A DNA stretch of 39,823 bases from assembly GCA_014801585.1 (NCBI GenBank), contig JAAVDX010000016.1:67314-107136 (forward strand), read 5' to 3'. Below the pieces are notes generated by a model, which was not told the DNA's origin, searched no databases, and was given only the letters and a program-made list of their open reading frames with translations. The position numbers and the translations under genes were made by a program. The stretch comes from Bacteroides sp. (lineage in GTDB: Bacteria > Bacteroidota > Bacteroidia > Bacteroidales > Muribaculaceae). Position 1 is the stretch's first letter, and the number at the start of each line of letters is the position of its first letter. Positions 8,411-16,079 of this stretch are shown here, one piece after another.

Positions 8411-9498
8411 TTTTTGGGTTTGGATTCGCAGTAGACACAACGGTATTCACCTTCGTGAACTGCATCCGGACGGAACATGCTCTCTACGCCGACCTCCATA
8501 TTAGAGATACAACGCGGATTGCGACATACGTACTTGCCACGAATGGTGCCCTCGGGGATAAGCCGAGTAGATTTCGAAGGATCGTCTTTCCATTCGAGGA
8601 GTTTGAGGATTAGGGCCTTGCGCACGTTTTTTCCATTTTCCACCTGACGGAAGTAAGCGGCACGCGGATCATCGTCGACGTCGACCGTAATTTCATTCAC
8701 GCGCGGCAGGGGATGAAGAATACGCATTTCGGGTTTGGCCGTAGCGAGTTTCGAACTGTCGAGGATGAAGCAATCCTTTACGCGATCGAATTCGTCTTCG
8801 TCGAGGAAGCGCTCTTTCTGCACGCGGGTCATATAGAGCACATCAAGTTCGGGCATCACCTCTTCGAGAGTAGTCACCTCCTTGAAGGGGATACCGTTGG
8901 CCTCGCAGACCTCCTTCTTCATATAGTCGGGGAGCTGAAGCTGCTCGGGAGCGATAAGCACAACTTTCACACCTTCGTAGCGAGAGAGGGCCTTGATGAG
9001 CGAGTGGACGGTGCGTCCGAATTTCAGGTCACCGCAAAAACCGATGGTCAGATTATCAAACCGACCGATCTCACGCTTGATTGTGAGCAGGTCAGTGAGG
9101 GTCTGGGTTGGATGGGCATGCGAACCGTCGCCGGCATTGATGACGGGGATTCGACTATTCATAGCAGATACAAGAGCCGCGCCCTCTTCGAAATGACGCA
9201 TGGCTATGACGTCGGCAAAACAATTTATTACCTTTGTCGTGTCGGCACAAGTCTCCCCTTTGCTCACACTGCTGTTCTGAGCATCGGAGAAGCCGAGTAC
9301 GTTGCCTCCGAGTTCCATCATGGCAGCCGTAAAGGAGAGGCGCGTACGGGTAGAGGGTTCGTAGAAAAGTGTAGCCAGTTTCTTACCCTTGCATGCTTCG
9401 GCATATTTCTCGCGATTGTCGATGATGTCGAGAGCGAGATCAATAATCTCTTCCGTCTCTTCGCGGGTGAGATCTGTAGGATCTATGAGATGTTTCAT
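8407..9498 (-). CDS. pyrB: Aspartate carbamoyltransferase catalytic chain with fused PyrI-like zinc domain
   Basis: PyrB joins carbamoyl phosphate and aspartate to make carbamoyl aspartate, the committed step of pyrimidine synthesis. Residues 1-305 are a normal catalytic chain with PSTRTR at 48-53, [11 protein letters not shown] at 127-137 and HPLPRVNE at 262-269. The protein then extends to 363 residues. The tail has C325, C330, C354 and C357, spaced x4, x23, x2. This is exactly the spacing of the zinc cysteines C109, C114, C138 and C141 of the E. coli regulatory chain PyrI, and CRNPRCISN closely resembles PyrI's CPNSNCISH. PyrI's N-terminal nucleotide-binding domain is absent, and no separate pyrI is in the window. 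Full PyrB-PyrI fusions are known elsewhere; a zinc-domain-only fusion suggests loss of CTP/ATP control. Confidence 0.95.
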   Translation of the reverse strand: MKHLIDPTDLTREETEEIIDLALDIIDNREKYAEACKGKKLATLFYEPSTRTRLSFTAAMMELGGNVLGFSDAQNSSVSKGETCADTTKVINCFADVIAMRHFEEGAALVSAMNSRIPVINAGDGSHAHPTQTLTDLLTIKREIGRFDNLTIGFCGDLKFGRTVHSLIKALSRYEGVKVVLIAPEQLQLPDYMKKEVCEANGIPFKEVTTLEEVMPELDVLYMTRVQKERFLDEDEFDRVKDCFILDSSKLATAKPEMRILHPLPRVNEITVDVDDDPRAAYFRQVENGKNVRKALILKLLEWKDDPSKSTRLIPEGTIRGKYVCRNPRCISNMEVGVESMFRPDAVHEGEYRCVYCESKPKK

Positions 9499-9532
9499 TG
9501 TCGTAAGTATTATTGAGCGTGAATCAATGGGA

Positions 9533-10168
9533 TCAGTTCATCCAGCTTTCATCCGAGGGGTTTGACATGAATTTCTTCAGGCGCACCTCATCTTCAGGTT
9601 TGATATATCCCTTCTCTACAGCTACGTCAACGAGAGTATTGAAGTTGGAAAGGGAATGATTCTCCACTTCTGCAGCGGCCAGACGGTCAAGACCTTTCTT
9701 CATGCCATAGGTGAAAATACTGATGACGCCGAGTACGTCAGCTCCATGACGACGAAGAGCGTCGACAACTTCTATACAGCTGCCGGCCGTTGAGATAAGA
9801 TCTTCGATCACTACGACTTTCTGACCCTTTTCCAGACGACCCTCTATCTGATTACCGCGTCCATGGTCTTTAGCACTTCCACGCACATAGCCCATCGGCA
9901 TTCCGAGTTTGTGGGCTGCGATAGCCGCATGAGCGATTCCGGCGGTAGATGTACCCATCAGCACCTCGGCTTCTGGATAGAGTTCCTTCACCTTGTCGGC
10001 AATGGCCTGCTCTACTACCTCGCGGGCTTCGGGAGCAGTAAGGATGAGACGGTTGTCGCAATAAATAGGACTCTTGATTCCGCTGGCCCAGGTGAATGGC
10101 TGGTCGGGACGTAGAAATACGGCTTGTATTTTGAGAAGCTCTTCAGCTACTTTCTTTTCTGTTGACAT
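9533..10168 (-). CDS. pyrE: Orotate phosphoribosyltransferase
   Basis: The 211-residue cytoplasmic enzyme transfers ribose-5-phosphate from PRPP to orotate to give OMP. The PRPP-binding motif [13 protein letters not shown] lies around residues 118-130, preceded by [12 protein letters not shown] and the [10 protein letters not shown] lysine loop (about 95-105). Length fits the family. It lies 34 bp upstream of pyrB and 57 bp downstream of pyrF in the same direction, so it sits inside the pyrimidine operon. The ATG at 10166-10168 is the natural start. Confidence 0.95.
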   Translation of the reverse strand: MSTEKKVAEELLKIQAVFLRPDQPFTWASGIKSPIYCDNRLILTAPEAREVVEQAIADKVKELYPEAEVLMGTSTAGIAHAAIAAHKLGMPMGYVRGSAKDHGRGNQIEGRLEKGQKVVVIEDLISTAGSCIEVVDALRRHGADVLGVISIFTYGMKKGLDRLAAAEVENHSLSNFNTLVDVAVEKGYIKPEDEVRLKKFMSNPSDESWMN

Positions 10169-10225
10169 TGTCTTTATATAATCTTAAAGATTGCAATTTG
10201 TGAATTGGGAATGAGAAAAAGAGAA

Positions 10226-10930
10226 TCAGTCGGCGAAATCTGCGATACATCTGCGCCATGCGGCCACGGGATCCTCGGCGGCTGTAATGGGGCGACCTAC
10301 AACGATGAAGTCGCTACCGATCTCGCGGGCGCGGGCAGGAGTAGTGATACGCTTCTGATCGTCGGTCTTTGAGTCGGCAAAGCGAATGCCGGGAGTGACT
10401 GTCATGAAGTCGCTGCCGCATGCTTCTTTGACCAGACCGCCTTCGAGCGGAGAACAGACTACGCCGTCAAGCCCCGCTTCCTTGGCATTTTTCGCATAGT
10501 GTGCGATGCAATCATTGATGCTGCCTTCGATAAGGAGCTGCTCATTCATCGCCTCCTGAGAAGTGGAAGTCAGCTGCGTCACCGCAATAAGCAGAGGACG
10601 AGTACCGTCCTCGCGGGTCAGACCTTCGATAGCTGCGGCCATCATCTCCTTTCCGCCGGCTGCGTGAACATTCGTCATATCCACATCGAGTGCGGACAGC
10701 ACTTTCATGGCTTTCTTCACAGTGTTGGGGATATCATGGAGCTTAAGGTCGAGGAAAATCTTATGGCCACGACGCTTCAGTTCTTTAACAATCTCATTGC
10801 CTGCGGCATAATAGAGTTCCATACCGATTTTTACCATCGGCTTACGGGATTCCCCGGCAAATTTGTCGAGAAATTCGAGAGTAGCCTCTTTTGATGCAAA
10901 ATCGCAGGCTATGATTACGTCTCTTTTCAT
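10226..10930 (-). CDS. pyrF: Orotidine 5'-phosphate decarboxylase, type 1
   Basis: PyrF decarboxylates OMP to UMP, the last step of the pathway. The 234-residue protein opens with IIACDFAS and has the catalytic [10 protein letters not shown] motif (D-x-K-x-x-D) near residue 61, the short form of the enzyme found in B. subtilis and E. coli rather than the longer type 2. The C-terminal phosphate loop reads TPGIR and VVGRPI. A small perfect hairpin (10949-10967) lies just before its ATG in the gap to pyrD. Confidence 0.95.
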   Translation of the reverse strand: MKRDVIIACDFASKEATLEFLDKFAGESRKPMVKIGMELYYAAGNEIVKELKRRGHKIFLDLKLHDIPNTVKKAMKVLSALDVDMTNVHAAGGKEMMAAAIEGLTREDGTRPLLIAVTQLTSTSQEAMNEQLLIEGSINDCIAHYAKNAKEAGLDGVVCSPLEGGLVKEACGSDFMTVTPGIRFADSKTDDQKRITTPARAREIGSDFIVVGRPITAAEDPVAAWRRCIADFAD

Positions 10931-10948
10931 CTTTTTATCTTAGTTTCT

Positions 10949-10967
10949 TCTCTTGACTTTCAAGAGA
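10949..10967. repeat. Perfect 8-bp stem-loop in the pyrD-pyrF gap
   Basis: TCTCTTGA at 10949-10956 and TCAAGAGA at 10960-10967 enclose 3 nt. In the transcript a run of eight U precedes rather than follows it, so it is not a standard terminator. It could protect or process the mRNA upstream of pyrF. Confidence 0.4.
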
Positions 10968-11024
10968 TGTAAAAAAAATACTTTTTATTATTTCAGTTGA
11001 CCTATTCGTCGGATCAGGCCTTTT

Positions 11025-11942
11025 TCATTTTACCACTCCGATGATTTCGCTGAGCGAATCGATACCGAGACGTTCCATCTCTTCTGGAAGAGCTTCGACT
11101 ATCTTCTTGCAGGCATAGGGATCGCGCAGATTGGCCGCACCTACCTGAACGGCAGTAGCACCCGCCATCATCATCTCAATCACATCTTTGGCCGAGGATA
11201 CTCCTCCGCAACCCATCACCGGCACCGAGCAGGCTTTGGCCACCTGATATACCATGCGAACTGCCACGGGAAATACGGCCGGTCCGGAGAATCCTCCCAT
11301 CACGTTGGCTATGATGGGGCGACGAGTTCGCGTATCGATTCTCATTCCTAGCAACGTATTGATAAGGCATATTCCATCGGCCCCGGCCTCTTCTGCAGCA
11401 AGAGCGATGGATGCTATGTCGGTAACGTTGGGTGAGAGTTTCACAAAAAGAGGTTTCGACGTGACGGCTTTGACAGCTTTCGTCACTTCGGCCACACTTT
11501 CACACTGTGTGCCGAAACTCATACCACCGCCATGTACATTCGGACAACTCACATTGAGTTCGATTATAGCCACCTGCTCTTCAGCGTCGATCTTCGAGCA
11601 ACATTCTACATATTCATCGATCGAGAAACCGGAAATATTGGCGATAATGGGCTGATGGAACATTTCACGCATCTTCGGAAGTTCTTCAGCAATCACTGCG
11701 TCGATACCGGGATTCTGCAAACCAACGCTATTGATCATTCCGGCCGGACATTCTGCCACTCTCGGCAGAGGATTCCCAAACCGGGGGTCGCGGGTTGTGC
11801 CTTTGAAGCTGATTGAACCCAGACAATCTATATCGTAATATTCCGCCATGCCGTAGCCGAAGCCGAAGCATCCGGAAGCAGGCACAACGGGATTCTGAAG
11901 GGTCACTCCGGCGAGACTGACCTTTAAATCTTTCTCTTTCAT
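11025..11942 (-). CDS. pyrD: Dihydroorotate dehydrogenase class 1B, catalytic subunit
   Basis: The 305-residue FMN enzyme oxidises dihydroorotate to orotate. NPVVPASGCFGFG near the start, KGTTRDPR, and ELNVSCPNVHGGG near residue 130 (whose cysteine is the class 1 catalytic base) identify it. FMN-binding GCGGVSS and GATAVQVGAA lie in the C-terminal part. Class 1B works as a heterotetramer with PyrK, which passes electrons to NAD+, and pyrK is the adjacent upstream gene 12 bp away. No membrane extension is present, as expected for class 1. Confidence 0.95.
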   Translation of the reverse strand: MKEKDLKVSLAGVTLQNPVVPASGCFGFGYGMAEYYDIDCLGSISFKGTTRDPRFGNPLPRVAECPAGMINSVGLQNPGIDAVIAEELPKMREMFHQPIIANISGFSIDEYVECCSKIDAEEQVAIIELNVSCPNVHGGGMSFGTQCESVAEVTKAVKAVTSKPLFVKLSPNVTDIASIALAAEEAGADGICLINTLLGMRIDTRTRRPIIANVMGGFSGPAVFPVAVRMVYQVAKACSVPVMGCGGVSSAKDVIEMMMAGATAVQVGAANLRDPYACKKIVEALPEEMERLGIDSLSEIIGVVK

Positions 11943-11954
11943 TTTTGCTATTCG

Positions 11955-12710
11955 TTATTTCCAGATCAGTTCTTCGGTGGTGAAAACAGGACCGTCCTTG
12001 CAGATGCGTTTTGCTCCATCTTTTGTGGTAAGGCTGCAGCACATGCAGGCACCGAATCCACAGGCCATTCTCTCGTCGAGACTCAGTTCGCCGGGGATTG
12101 CAACATTGAGTCCGAGGGCTTTTAGCATCGGCATCGGACCGCAAGCATAATAATATGTGTAATCGGAAGCATTCTTCACGGCTTCAACGTCGGTCACAAA
12201 CCCTTTCACACCATAATCACCCGCCGCGGTAGCCACGTAGGTCTCCTCTGTGACAGCGCGGAATTCTTCTTCCCAGCTTTTATCGGCCGAGGAATTGAAA
12301 CCCAATACAACTGTAGGTTTCACGCCGGACTTGACGAGTTGCTTTGCAAGCCAGTATAGAGGTGCTATTCCGATTCCGCCACCTATAAGCAATGGTTTTG
12401 CTCCGGATTTCTCAACGTTAAAGCCGTTGCCAAGGGGTGCAAGAAGATTCACCTTATGGCCGGGGCGCCACCGGCGCATGGCAGCCGTGCCCTCTCCCAC
12501 TACGTCGTAGAGCAGTGTGAGCGTTCCCTCACTCCAGTCGCATACCGAGATGGGACGACGGAGGAAATGTCCTTCTACCTCAAGGTTGACAAACTGACCG
12601 GGTCGCCTGATCAGATCCGACGGAGCCTCCGACGGAGCCTCCAGAATCATCAGGCAGGTTTTATGATTTAGCGCTTCATTGCGCTTCACTGTGAATATAT
12701 GCTCGATCAT
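11955..12710 (-). CDS. pyrK: Dihydroorotate dehydrogenase electron-transfer subunit
   Basis: The 251-residue protein has an N-terminal FAD-binding beta-barrel (RRPISVCDW), a central NAD-binding part (LLIGGGIGIAPLYWLA) and a C-terminal 2Fe-2S site with ACGFGACMCC followed by ICKDGPVF, in which the first, sixth and ninth cysteine positions plus a distal cysteine match PyrK. It carries electrons from PyrD to NAD+. Residues near 30-37 contain a perfect 12-bp tandem duplication coding EAPSEAPS (12616-12639). The ATG is immediately preceded by a T-rich/A-rich stem-loop (12710-12728) that could limit ribosome access. Confidence 0.93.
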   Translation of the reverse strand: MIEHIFTVKRNEALNHKTCLMILEAPSEAPSDLIRRPGQFVNLEVEGHFLRRPISVCDWSEGTLTLLYDVVGEGTAAMRRWRPGHKVNLLAPLGNGFNVEKSGAKPLLIGGGIGIAPLYWLAKQLVKSGVKPTVVLGFNSSADKSWEEEFRAVTEETYVATAAGDYGVKGFVTDVEAVKNASDYTYYYACGPMPMLKALGLNVAIPGELSLDERMACGFGACMCCSLTTKDGAKRICKDGPVFTTEELIWK

Positions 12711-12728
12711 TTTTTGCTGCGCAAAAAA
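12710..12728 (-). promoter_or_regulatory. Stem-loop touching the pyrK start codon
   Basis: TTTTTTGC (12710-12717), a 3-nt loop and GCAAAAAA (12721-12728) form a perfect 8-bp inverted repeat ending at the first base of the pyrK ATG on the minus strand. It occupies the place where a ribosome binding site would lie. Confidence 0.4.
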
Positions 12729-12740
12729 AAGTATTAGGTT

Positions 12741-12826
12741 ATAAGTAATAAGTAATAAGGTGGAATTCGGAAAACGTTCTATTTAAATTTTTACTTTGAA
12801 CTGTTTATTTGTAGACCTTATTACTT
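12741..12826. repeat. ATTACTT-type repeat, inverted copies between pyrC and pyrK
   Basis: ATAAGTAATAAGTAATAAGG at 12741-12760 is a short tandem of AAGTAATA. Its end, AGTAATAAGG, recurs inverted as CCTTATTACT at 12817-12826, leaving about 56 bp between arms. A closely similar sequence lies at 20653-20739. No gene is seen between pyrC and pyrK. Confidence 0.5.
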
Positions 12827-12845
12827 TTTTATAGATCTTTAGGGG

Positions 12846-14126
12846 TCATGCTTCGGAGCAGATTGTGGCTACAGGCCAGCCTTGCAATTCCATTCCTTCG
12901 AAGGGGGTGGAGCGGCCTTTACCCTTGAATTTGGCCGGCTCTACTTTGCGTACTGCATTGAGATCCACCAGAGTCAGCATAGCAGGGTCTCCTTCCGAGA
13001 TGCCACCGCTTTCGAATCCGGAGAGTCCGAGAATACGCCGGGGGCACAGTGACATCAGTTCTACGACACGTGCAAGATCTGTGCGACCCTGCACAACGAG
13101 CCGTGTATACGTAGCAGGGAAGGAACATTCCAGCCCTACGACTCCCATTGCGCTATGCTTTAGATCTTTCATCTTTTCTGACTCGGCATGAGGAGCATGG
13201 TCGGTAGCGATGGCATCAATAGTGCCGTCTTTGACTGCCTTCAGAAGTTCGCGACGATCAAAGTCGCTGCGTAATGGAGGATTCATTTTCCATTTGCCGA
13301 TATTCTCGAGGTCGGAGTCGGAAAACCATAAGTAGTGAGGAGCAGTCTCACAGGTTACAGGCAATCCTTTACGCTTGGCTTGCCTTACGAGTTCTACTCC
13401 TTCAGCCGTAGAGATATGGCAGATATGAAGGCGCACGCCGGTGTCTTCAGCCAATTGGATATCGCGTTCTATCTCTTTCCATTCGCTTTCGGAGCAGATA
13501 CCGGGATGATTATTAAAACGGGCATATTCTCCGTCGTGGATATAGCCACCGCGCAGGAGATCGTTGACTTCACAATGGGCGGCGAGTATTTTACCGGTGT
13601 CGGCAATGCGTTTCATGGCAGCCTTCATCACATCGGCAGACTGGACTCCGGAACCGTCGTCGGAATATCCTGCTACGAAATCCTTCAGGGCATCATAATC
13701 GACAAGTGTCTCTTCGCCGATACGGTTGCGGGTTATTGTGGCGTAAGGAAGAATCTGTACGTCGTGTTGGGCACGTATGGCGTCGAGCTGTGGCTGAAGA
13801 TGCTCCGGAGAGTCGGGTGCGGGATTCAGATTGGGCATTGTGCAGACAGTAGTAAATCCGCCGGTCTTCGCTGCTTCCGCCCCACCTTTAATAGTCTCTT
13901 TATATTCAAAACCGGGTTCGCGGAAATGGACGTGAAGATCTGTAAGGCCGGGGAGCACTGTAAGTCCGGCGGCATTGACTACTTCCACTTCCTCCTCTTT
14001 TCCAATTTCGGATTCTTCGATTGTCGGAGCGATTTTCGCTACCTTTCCGTCGGCTATGAGAAGGTCGCAACGCTCCAACTTTCCATCTTTACCAAATACC
14101 TCTCCCCCTTTGATTAGTTTTAACAT
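12846..14126 (-). CDS. pyrC: Dihydroorotase
   Basis: PyrC closes carbamoyl aspartate to dihydroorotate. The roughly 426-residue protein has the zinc-binding signature DLHVHFREPGFEYKE near residue 65, later histidines in AHCEVND and HICHIST, and ATDHAPH near residue 310, as in the long (type I) amidohydrolase dihydroorotases of Gram-positives and Bacteroidota. I choose ATG at 14124-14126 (MLKLIKGG). A GTG at 14133-14135 in the same frame would add MTA and overlaps the TGA of the leader ORF as GTGA, so coupled initiation there is also possible. It is the first enzyme gene of the operon, downstream of a terminator-containing leader. Confidence 0.93.
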   Translation of the reverse strand: MLKLIKGGEVFGKDGKLERCDLLIADGKVAKIAPTIEESEIGKEEEVEVVNAAGLTVLPGLTDLHVHFREPGFEYKETIKGGAEAAKTGGFTTVCTMPNLNPAPDSPEHLQPQLDAIRAQHDVQILPYATITRNRIGEETLVDYDALKDFVAGYSDDGSGVQSADVMKAAMKRIADTGKILAAHCEVNDLLRGGYIHDGEYARFNNHPGICSESEWKEIERDIQLAEDTGVRLHICHISTAEGVELVRQAKRKGLPVTCETAPHYLWFSDSDLENIGKWKMNPPLRSDFDRRELLKAVKDGTIDAIATDHAPHAESEKMKDLKHSAMGVVGLECSFPATYTRLVVQGRTDLARVVELMSLCPRRILGLSGFESGGISEGDPAMLTLVDLNAVRKVEPAKFKGKGRSTPFEGMELQGWPVATICSEA

Positions 14127-14131
14127 AGCAG

Positions 14132-14455
14132 TCACGATTTTAAAGTTTCAACGGCAGGTGTACAACAGTAGTTTCTGTCGGGTAGTAGAGAGGTCAGCCA
14201 TCGCTTCGTAAAGAAAAAAGAGGCGACCTCCCTTCCCGGGAAGCTGCCTCTCGTAGTTAAAAAATCTTCATGACGATGGTTAGCGAGTCTATATAATGTT
14301 GAGACTACTGTCATTGTTTGCCTGATTGTTATGTCTTCAGCCGTCAAAACGGGGGCTAAAGACGAAAAAACTGATTCGATATGCCCTATCTCCGCAAAAT
14401 TGGAGAAGACGTTAGTCAGGGATAACAACTTCTTATTGACCATCGCTGTTATCAT
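14132..14455 (-). CDS. Leader ORF of the pyr operon (candidate PyrL-like attenuator peptide)
   Basis: The frame is 107 codons long and starts MITAMVNKK. It begins about 15 nt after the likely transcript start and has a Shine-Dalgarno-like AAAGGA 8 nt before the ATG. It resembles no protein family. It runs straight through a U6 tract (14259-14264) and an intrinsic terminator (14213-14251), encoding DFLTT and SFFFTK there, and ends in a TGA that overlaps the GTG upstream of pyrC. In E. coli the PyrL leader ORF likewise spans the pyrBI attenuator and carries a Phe-rich U-tract. I infer that translation of this ORF controls readthrough; the product itself may have no function. Confidence 0.55.
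   Translation of the reverse strand: MITAMVNKKLLSLTNVFSNFAEIGHIESVFSSLAPVLTAEDITIRQTMTVVSTLYRLANHRHEDFLTTRGSFPGREVASFFFTKRWLTSLLPDRNYCCTPAVETLKS
14213..14251 (-). terminator. Intrinsic terminator in the pyr leader (candidate attenuator)
   Basis: On the minus strand AGAGGC (14246-14251) pairs with GCCTCT (14219-14224), with an inner CTTCCCGGGAAG palindrome (14232-14243), and is followed by a run of six T and then CTTT. It lies between the operon promoter and pyrC, about 90 nt before pyrC. A U6 run (14259-14264) comes 7 nt before the stem. Confidence 0.8.
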
Positions 14456-14475
14456 GGGCCATATCCTTTCTTCTG

Positions 14476-14507
14476 CAAATATAACTAAAAATTCCTTACC
14501 GGCAAAA
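14476..14507 (-). promoter_or_regulatory. Promoter of the pyr operon
   Basis: On the minus strand TTTTG (14503-14507), a 19-bp spacer and TATATTTG (14476-14483) match the Bacteroidota consensus TTTG / TAnnTTTG very well. The expected transcript start is near 14470, giving a leader of about 340 nt before pyrC. Confidence 0.8.
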
Positions 14508-14546
14508 TTTTAGTTAATTTTTCTGATTTATTTTAAAAATAATGAC

Positions 14547-15365
14547 TTATTCCTTTTTCGTCAATTCCCAGAACGCTACGGCGGAAGCGGCCGCCACATT
14601 GAGCGAATCAACCCCGTGGGCCATTGGAATCTTCACTACGTAGTCGGCATTACGGATAACTCCTGAGGCAAGTCCGTCGCCCTCTGTTCCCATTACTATC
14701 GCGAGATGAGGTTGGTCTTTCAGTCGCTGATCCTGCAACATTATGCTGTCGTGACGCAGAGCCATAGCCACCGTCTTGAATCCATATTGCCTGACCTCCT
14801 CCACATCACTAATCCATGCCCATGGAATCAGGAACACCGAGCCCATCGATACTCTGATAGACCTGCGACAAAGAGGATCGCAACAGTCGCGAGTAAGCAA
14901 GACAGCATCTATACCGAGGGCTGCCGCGCTCCGAAAGATCGCCCCTATATTAGTAGAGTCGCAGACTCCGTCGAGTATTGCTATCCGACGCGCACCGACC
15001 ACCACTTCCTCCGGATCTCTTTCATCCGGACGCTGCATTACACACAGCACTCCGCGAGTAAGAGCGTATCCCGTCAGATTACCGAGAGTTGACCTATCAG
15101 CCGTCATCACTTCAATACCTTCGGATCCTGCAGCGGCATCAGCCATAGCAATCACCTCTGCTGCATCACCCTCGATATGCTTGCGCTCACACATCATTGA
15201 GAGCGGTGTCAGACCCGATTCTAAAGCAGTGTGTATCACTTTAGGACTCTCCACGATTATTCTGGCATTTTCCGGATGCAGACGATTGCGCAATTGAGCC
15301 TCCGTAAGTCGGGCATAATCTGCAACCCGTTCATCTTTAATGTCTTTAATTTCGGTTATCCGCAT
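14547..15365 (-). CDS. TrmH/SpoU-family RNA 2'-O-methyltransferase
   Basis: The 272-residue protein belongs to the SPOUT methyltransferases that transfer methyl from SAM to ribose 2'-OH in rRNA or tRNA. The knot-forming motifs are visible: DSTNIGAIFRSAAALG (motif 1, about 138-153), LAIVMGTEGDGL (motif 2) and IPMAHGVDSLNVAAASAVAFWEL (motif 3) at the end. The N-terminus (ESPKVIHTALESG) is the substrate-binding extension seen in RlmB-like enzymes. The exact target base cannot be read from sequence. It is oriented with the pyr operon, but the operon promoter lies between them. Confidence 0.88.
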   Translation of the reverse strand: MRITEIKDIKDERVADYARLTEAQLRNRLHPENARIIVESPKVIHTALESGLTPLSMMCERKHIEGDAAEVIAMADAAAGSEGIEVMTADRSTLGNLTGYALTRGVLCVMQRPDERDPEEVVVGARRIAILDGVCDSTNIGAIFRSAAALGIDAVLLTRDCCDPLCRRSIRVSMGSVFLIPWAWISDVEEVRQYGFKTVAMALRHDSIMLQDQRLKDQPHLAIVMGTEGDGLASGVIRNADYVVKIPMAHGVDSLNVAAASAVAFWELTKKE

Positions 15366-15392
15366 ATTTTACTCAGATTGTAGATTTTTACG

Positions 15393-15400
15393 CAAATTTA
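15393..15400 (-). promoter_or_regulatory. Candidate -7 element for the SpoU methyltransferase gene
   Basis: Read on the minus strand this is TAAATTTG, 27 bp before the ATG. A matching -33 TTTG is not evident. Confidence 0.4.
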
Positions 15401-15527
15401 CTACATTTTCTTCATTTCGGCACTATAATTACTTACAAAAATATTTATGCATTGCAAATAATTGATACAGATTTTTAAATTTAAATGTCGTAAAATTATG
15501 CTTTACAACATGTTTTTCGCAATATTT

Positions 15528-15559
15528 TTTGGTCATGTTTAAACTTTTTTGTAATTTTG
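15528..15559 (+). promoter_or_regulatory. Strong promoter firing into a gene-free structured region
   Basis: TTTG (15528-15531), a 20-bp spacer and TAATTTTG (15552-15559) give a full consensus match. No start codon with a credible ORF follows for 500 nt, so the transcript is probably an RNA gene. Confidence 0.65.
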
Positions 15560-15564
15560 CAGTC

Positions 15565-15860
15565 GAACTTTTACACAATAACAGCGTTTTATATACGGTT
15601 TGCGTAAAAGAAGCGCCGGGATGCAAACGAGCGGAGCCTATTATAGCAATGCTCAGCATCATATCAATCCCTTCCGGGTTGAGACTCCCGGAGCCGGTCA
15701 TTGAATAGGCAACCCAGTTTCTCTTTTCAGATTGGTCCGGTTCCCATTAGGAGCTCAATCATCGCTTTTACGCTTCCTCGGAATCTTCGATGAGACAGCG
15801 CTCTTCGACGACAGGGTCGAGACCCTATCTTCGTCTTCCATCAAAGAAGAGCGATAAAAC
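15565..15860 (+). ncRNA. Candidate structured small RNA (possibly 6S-like), identity unproven
   Basis: The region begins just after a full promoter. A closing helix joins GCGTAAAAG (15602-15610) to CTTTTACGC (15765-15773). Inside it are GCCTATT (15636-15642) with AATAGGC (15704-15710), a small ATGC/GCAT hairpin (15649-15659) and a TCCGGG/CCCGGA hairpin (15673-15692). A second domain has CGCTCTTC (15799-15806) with GAAGAGCG (15846-15853) enclosing an AGGGTC/GACCCT hairpin (15813-15826). The long closed rod with inner bulges and a size near 200 nt for the first domain recall 6S RNA, but I see no diagnostic sequence. RNase P and tmRNA hallmarks are absent here. The 3' end is unclear because no T-run follows. 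Confidence 0.5.
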
Positions 15861-16079
15861 TTGTCAGGACTCCAACAATGTTTAACTTTTAAATAAGATA
15901 TAACCATTTATTCATCCTCTAAAGGCGCGAGAGGTTGGGATAACCCCACATCGGAGATGCTTTTCATCGAGAGGCGGTCTCCGTATCAAAAAAAGCTTCA
16001 TAATGCCGCGATGGTACGATGCTTTTAAGATTGAAGTTGGTTAAACTTCAGAGGGATCCTACAGAGGATGACACTCGCT
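15861..16079 (+). promoter_or_regulatory. Second promoter and structured 5' leader of the lysozyme-like gene
   Basis: TTG (15861-15863), a 19-bp spacer and TAACTTTT (15883-15890) form a near-consensus promoter. The leader of about 180 nt then holds five successive helices: CCTCT/AGAGG (15916-15934), TGGG/CCCA (15936-15948), CGGAGA/TCTCCG (15952-15983) with GATG/CATC inside, AAAAGC/GCTTTT (about 15990-16026) and TGAAGTT/AACTTCA (16032-16050). No U-tract terminator is present, so if it regulates it would act on translation. I do not recognise a known riboswitch class. Confidence 0.4.

Noticed and set aside
8713..9516. 267-codon open frame antisense to pyrB
   Set aside because: It is a shadow of the well-conserved PyrB catalytic chain, with no motif of its own.
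13335..14117. 260-codon open frame antisense to pyrC
   Set aside because: It is opposite a recognised dihydroorotase; the composition is that of a reversed coding frame.
14331..14513. Plus-strand 60-codon frame in the pyr leader
   Set aside because: It is opposite the leader ORF and operon promoter and has no promoter or motif of its own.
15429..15701. 90-codon minus-strand frame over the structured RNA region
   Set aside because: No ribosome site or family match, and it runs against the strong promoter at 15528-15559.
15565..16060. RNase P RNA or a second tmRNA
   Set aside because: The conserved RNase P core sequences and any tag frame with a tRNA-like end are absent; the true tmRNA is at 36388-36791.
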